Shown piece after piece: positions 31,833 through 35,068 of a DNA stretch of 35,068 bases. The stretch comes from an uncultured Collinsella sp. (GTDB lineage Bacteria; Actinomycetota; Coriobacteriia; Coriobacteriales; Coriobacteriaceae): the NCBI GenBank assembly GCA_958421655.1, contig CATZMG010000015.1, positions 1 through 35,068 on the forward strand. Reading direction: 5' to 3'. Position numbers and translations under genes: made by a program. The notes beneath the pieces are model-generated. The model was not told the origin of the DNA. It was given only the letters and a program-made list of their open reading frames with translations, and made no database searches. How positions within the stretch are numbered: the stretch's first letter is position 1; every line of letters starts with the position of its first letter.

Positions 31833-32832
31833 GGATACTCACCCCCTGCTCGCCCAAGTTGTGACGAATATCCTCGATATTACCCTCGACGGTCGAGATC
31901 AACTCATCCAGCGATTCGAACACACGCGAGGGACGCAGCCAGCGCGTAAACGCCAGCGAAACGGAAGCGCCGTACAGGTCGCCCGTATAACCAATTAAGT
32001 TAGCCTCGAGATGCGATGAAGCGGCATCGTCGGCATACGTCGGCGGCAGGCCGACGTTAACGGCAGCAGGCCATACGGTGTCATCGACGAGCACCAGGCC
32101 CTCATACACGCCATCGGCAGGCACCTGAATGCCGTCGGGAACCTGCAGGTTTGCCGTGGGAAAGCCCATGCCAGAGCCCTCGTGACGGCCGCGAATAACA
32201 CCGCCGCGCAGCATATACGGGCGGCCGAGCAACTCAGCAGCCAGCTCCACATGGCCCTGTTCCAGCTCATGACGGATGCGGGTGGCGCAAATGGCCTCAC
32301 CGCCCTCGCAAAGCAGATCGTGACCATACACGTCAACGCCGTGCTCGGAACCCCAGACGCGCATCTCGGCAACACCAGAAGCACCGCCACGACCCAGCCT
32401 AAAATCGCTGCCAACGCGAATCGAACGAATGTCGACCACACGTGACAACAGTGTGAGAAAACCGACATGGTCGAGTGCCGCAACCTCAAGCGTAAAGGGA
32501 ACGGCCACCACTGCATCGACCCCGGTCTGAGCCAAGGCATGTAGACGGTCGGCCGTCGTCATCAATTTTTGAGCGGGCGAAGGACTCACCACAACGTCCG
32601 GATCGGGATCGAAAGTGACCACGACCGCCTTACAGCAATGGGCACGGGCATCACGGACAAGCGCTTCGATGAGTTCCCGGTGTCCACGGTGAACGCCATC
32701 GAACACGCCAATGGCGATCGAGGCAGCACCCAAGTGCTCGCACTCATCAAACGCATCGGCAGTGTCGATGCGAGCCTCGTCCGACTCGCCTTCAAAAAAG
32801 ATACGCGCGAGCTCGCGAGCGGACAACATCAT
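31825..32832 (-). CDS. ribF: Bifunctional riboflavin kinase/FAD synthetase
   Basis: RibF phosphorylates riboflavin to FMN and adenylates it to FAD. The 335-residue protein has the N-terminal nucleotidyltransferase motif GVFDGVHRGH (about 42-51), VTFDPDP, and a C-terminal flavokinase domain with GRGHEGSGMGFPTANL-like GRHEGSGMGFPTAN and VNVGLPPTY. Its N terminus is about 25 residues longer than usual before the first strand. ATG at 32832 overlaps the truB stop by 4 bases; a second ATG follows at once. truB-ribF is a common pair. Confidence 0.95.
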   Translation of the reverse strand: MMLSARELARIFFEGESDEARIDTADAFDECEHLGAASIAIGVFDGVHRGHRELIEALVRDARAHCCKAVVVTFDPDPDVVVSPSPAQKLMTTADRLHALAQTGVDAVVAVPFTLEVAALDHVGFLTLLSRVVDIRSIRVGSDFRLGRGGASGVAEMRVWGSEHGVDVYGHDLLCEGGEAICATRIRHELEQGHVELAAELLGRPYMLRGGVIRGRHEGSGMGFPTANLQVPDGIQVPADGVYEGLVLVDDTVWPAAVNVGLPPTYADDAASSHLEANLIGYTGDLYGASVSLAFTRWLRPSRVFESLDELISTVEGNIEDIRHNLGEQGVSIRD

Positions 32833-33761
32833 CGAACACCGCCGATTGCCTGCGGAAACACGTGCTCCATGACAAAACGGCCACTTTCGATGCGGGCGAG
32901 CGCCTTGAGTCCCCCATCGAGCACCAGCGCAAACGGCGCTTTCGAAGCATCGAAATCGGCAAGCGCACGCTCAACGGGAATGCGTCGGCCGCAGAGCAGG
33001 TCTTCGGCAAGATTGCCCGGCAAGTCAACACGCGTGGCGCCCAGGGCCGCAATGGGATCCAGGGCAAAGCCGGGCGCGGACTCGGGAGAAAGCTCCTCGA
33101 CCGCATGACAGGCGCCAATGGAAACAACACCGGAGGCCGTGCGGCGCAGCGCGGAAATGTGCGCGGCGCTCTCGCAGGCGCGGCCCAAGTCGCGAGCGAG
33201 CGCACGGATATAGGTGCCCTTGCTCACCGAGAACGCCACGGTCCACACGCACGTATCACCTTCGCCGCCCACGGCGATCAGGTCGGCGGCATAGACCTCG
33301 ACGGGGCGCGGAGGTAGGTCCACCGCATTGCCCTCACGAGCAGACTTGTAGGCGCGAACGCCATTGACCGAGATAGCCGAAAACGCCGGCGGCACCTGCA
33401 TCTGCGGACCCAGCATAGCGGCCAGGCGCTCACGGGCATAGGCAGGATCGCGGAGCTCGTTGGCAACAGCCACCGTGCGGACCGCCTCGCCCTCCGCATC
33501 ATCGGTATTGGTCTCGGCGCCAAACGAGATGTCGGCGACATAGCTTTTGGTATCGAGCGTGAGCATGCCCAGCAGACGGGCGGCCTGGCCCACACCCACC
33601 ACCATGACACCCGATGCCATGGGGTCGAGCGTGCCGGCATGGCCGACGCGCCGCTCATGGAGGGCGCGCCGGCATTGCGAAACCACATCGTGGGACGTGC
33701 AGCCCACCGGCTTATCGACGGCGAGCAGCATATTCAGTTGAGAAGGCGTACGACGAGCCAT
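32829..33761 (-). CDS. truB: tRNA pseudouridine-55 synthase TruB
   Basis: TruB forms pseudouridine 55 in the T-loop of tRNAs. The 310-residue protein has the catalytic Asp46 in VGHAGTLDPMASGV, the N-terminal AVDKPVGCTSHDVV, PPAFSAISVNGVRAY and KGTYIRALARDLG. The ATG at 33761 follows GGATGG by 4 bases. It lies 15 bases after nrnA and overlaps ribF, in a run rbfA-nrnA-truB-ribF found in many Gram-positive genomes. Confidence 0.96.
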   Translation of the reverse strand: MARRTPSQLNMLLAVDKPVGCTSHDVVSQCRRALHERRVGHAGTLDPMASGVMVVGVGQAARLLGMLTLDTKSYVADISFGAETNTDDAEGEAVRTVAVANELRDPAYARERLAAMLGPQMQVPPAFSAISVNGVRAYKSAREGNAVDLPPRPVEVYAADLIAVGGEGDTCVWTVAFSVSKGTYIRALARDLGRACESAAHISALRRTASGVVSIGACHAVEELSPESAPGFALDPIAALGATRVDLPGNLAEDLLCGRRIPVERALADFDASKAPFALVLDGGLKALARIESGRFVMEHVFPQAIGGVR

Positions 33762-33776
33762 GTACCATCCAAAAAG

Positions 33777-34820
33777 TTAAAGCTCGACGGTCACCGAAGC
33801 GGGATCCTCCCCTACCAGTTCGGCCAGCATGGGAAGTGCCACGGTGAGCGTCTCGAGAATCGTTCCGTTGTTGGAGAAACCGGCGGCAGCAGGATGTCCG
33901 CCTCCGCCAAAGGCAGCAGCGATCTCGGACACGTTGAGGTCACCCTTGGAGCGCAGGTTGCCGCGCACCTTGGTATCGCCCTCAATGCCCTTCAGGAACA
34001 GGCAGACCTCGACGCCCATCACCGAGCGCACCACGTCAACCAGACCGTCGCACTCATCCGAGGTGACACCGCACGCCTCAAGGTCACTCTGGTACGCGTA
34101 GCTATACGCGACGCGCCCGTGGGCCACCGTCTTAATGCGGCCCATAACGATGGACTTGAGGTGCAAAAACTCAACGCGCATGCTCTGGTAGACCTCGAGT
34201 GCCACACGCGCCGGATCGGCACCGTGGGCAACCAGACGCGAGGCTGCATGGAACGCGGCGGCGTCGGCGTTTTGGTACTGAAAACGGCCGGTATCGGTAA
34301 CCAAGCCACACAGCAGGCAGGTTGCAACGCCATCACGTGCGACAATGCCGCAATTGTCCAAGAAGCGGTCGATGATCATGGCGCAGGCTGCAGCTTCGAC
34401 GCGCCTCAGGCTGAGCTCGGCAAACTCCTCGCGCGCCGGATGGTGATCGAAGCACACCACATGCTTGGAGCGACGAAGCACCTCGGCGGAATTATTGAGA
34501 CGCTCTACGACCGGTACGTCCACCGAGATGAACAGGTCAGGATTGCCGGTGTACGCAGATGCCGGCACCAGGCGATCGGAGCCTTCCATAAAGCGGTAGA
34601 TACGCGGAACCGGGTCATCGTCTGCCAACAGCAGCGCAATGTCCTTGTTGGGGAAAAACTTCATGAGCGAAAGGCCCAGACCCAACACGGAGCCCAAGGC
34701 ATCGCCATCGGGAGAAGTATGTCCCGAAATCGCAATGGAGGACGCACCCTCGATGAGCTCGAGGATGCGTCGCTGAATATCTGCAGACTCGCACGAGGCG
34801 AGGTCGGCGGAATTAGTCAT
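33777..34820 (-). CDS. nrnA: DHH-DHHA1 phosphoesterase NrnA
   Basis: NrnA degrades nanoRNAs and 3'-phosphoadenosine 5'-phosphate. The 347-residue protein has the DHH domain metal ligands in GHTSPDGDALGS (His34, Asp38, Asp40), SVDVP near residue 100, the FDHHP motif (Asp125, His126, His127) and TDTGRF, then a DHHA1 domain with GGGGHPAAAGF. Length is standard. The ATG at 34820 overlaps the rbfA stop by 8 bases. The position between rbfA and truB is typical. Confidence 0.95.
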   Translation of the reverse strand: MTNSADLASCESADIQRRILELIEGASSIAISGHTSPDGDALGSVLGLGLSLMKFFPNKDIALLLADDDPVPRIYRFMEGSDRLVPASAYTGNPDLFISVDVPVVERLNNSAEVLRRSKHVVCFDHHPAREEFAELSLRRVEAAACAMIIDRFLDNCGIVARDGVATCLLCGLVTDTGRFQYQNADAAAFHAASRLVAHGADPARVALEVYQSMRVEFLHLKSIVMGRIKTVAHGRVAYSYAYQSDLEACGVTSDECDGLVDVVRSVMGVEVCLFLKGIEGDTKVRGNLRSKGDLNVSEIAAAFGGGGHPAAAGFSNNGTILETLTVALPMLAELVGEDPASVTVEL

Positions 34821-35068
34821 CTAAAGCTGCCTCCTGGGCGGCATCCGCTATCGGATAGCCGTCCTCGTCCTTTTCGATCGCAAGCGTGGCGGGAACGTTT
34901 TCCAGCGCACGCGTGATGCGCTCGGCCTCATCGGTCGAGCGATCGATGCGAAAATCGAGCTCGGGCGTAACACGCCAATCGAGCGAGCGAGCCAACAGGC
35001 TGCGAATACGGCCCTTAGCGCTTGCGAGCGCCTCCATGACCTCGTCGTAGCGGCTCGCATCGCACGAC
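34813..35068 (-). CDS. rbfA: Ribosome-binding factor A, 5' end outside the window
   Basis: RbfA binds the 30S subunit and aids 16S rRNA 5'-end maturation. Only the C-terminal 84 residues are inside; the frame stays open to the right edge, through SRYDEVMEALASAKGRIRSLL. Matching marks are the helix around KGRIRSLLARSL followed by LDWRVTPELDFRIDRSTDEAERI, which fits the typical RRELGRRLxLRxxPELxFxxDxS ending. The internal ATG at 35037 is not the start. Confidence is limited by truncation. Confidence 0.85.
   Translation of the reverse strand, partial: SCDASRYDEVMEALASAKGRIRSLLARSLDWRVTPELDFRIDRSTDEAERITRALENVPATLAIEKDEDGYPIADAAQEAALDD

Noticed and set aside
1..35068. CRISPR array, insertion sequence, prophage or genomic island
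   Set aside because: No regularly spaced repeats, transposase, integrase or phage gene was seen. Gene order and composition are consistent with a conserved core region.

Overview
The window is about 35 kb of G+C-rich chromosome from a Gram-positive bacterium. The best guess is an actinobacterium of the Coriobacteriia, most like Collinsella. That rests on gene content (Asp23 and FakA, a combined SMC/FtsY/Ffh operon, an SSU-type RpoD with an acidic insert), codon use, frequent GTG/TTG starts with strong GGAGG ribosome binding sites, and a T-box ahead of ileS. The genus is an inference from protein feel, not a search. Almost all genes are on the minus strand. Only three are on the plus strand: a GldA-like dehydrogenase, a CobO-like adenosyltransferase and a DUF134-NifX fusion. 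I see no phage, insertion sequence, CRISPR array or rRNA.

Layout in coordinate order. Bases 1-384 hold no gene but several hairpins. Next come ileS with an isoleucine T-box leader, a divergent GldA-like dehydrogenase, a DUF523 protein, ftsH, a divergent CobO-like gene, a MATE exporter, a SpoU-type RNA methyltransferase and the folA-thyA pair. Divergent from thyA is a DUF134-NifX fusion with a His/Cys-rich tail. Then, transcribed right to left: a coiled-coil protein, yceD, rpmF, plsX, acpP, rnc, smc, ftsY and ffh (22267 down to 12820). The next block is asp23, fakA, recG, rsmD and coaD (27700 down to 22336). Two tandem identical tRNA-Asn genes follow, then rpoD, and finally rbfA (cut by the right edge), nrnA, truB, ribF and dnaG.

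How the genes work together. The right end is a translation/replication block: RbfA (30S maturation), NrnA (nanoRNA and pAp turnover), TruB (tRNA psi55), RibF (FMN/FAD), DnaG primase and sigma-70, many joined by 4-8 base overlaps. The middle blocks join fatty-acid and phospholipid supply (FakA, PlsX, ACP), CoA synthesis (CoaD), RNA processing (RNase III, RsmD), chromosome organisation (SMC, RecG) and membrane targeting (FtsY, Ffh). ThyA and FolA form the dTMP/folate cycle.

The window is mostly housekeeping. The parts that deserve a second look are: (1) the DUF134-NifX-metal-tail fusion, with a strong in-frame internal ribosome binding site and two palindromic operator candidates; (2) the ileS T-box with a diverged tRNA-binding bulge; (3) three intergenic hairpins that share GGGGAC/GTCCCC, one of which pairs fully only as minus-strand RNA; (4) the unexplained structured region at 130-390; (5) atypical active-site surroundings in ThyA and FolA.
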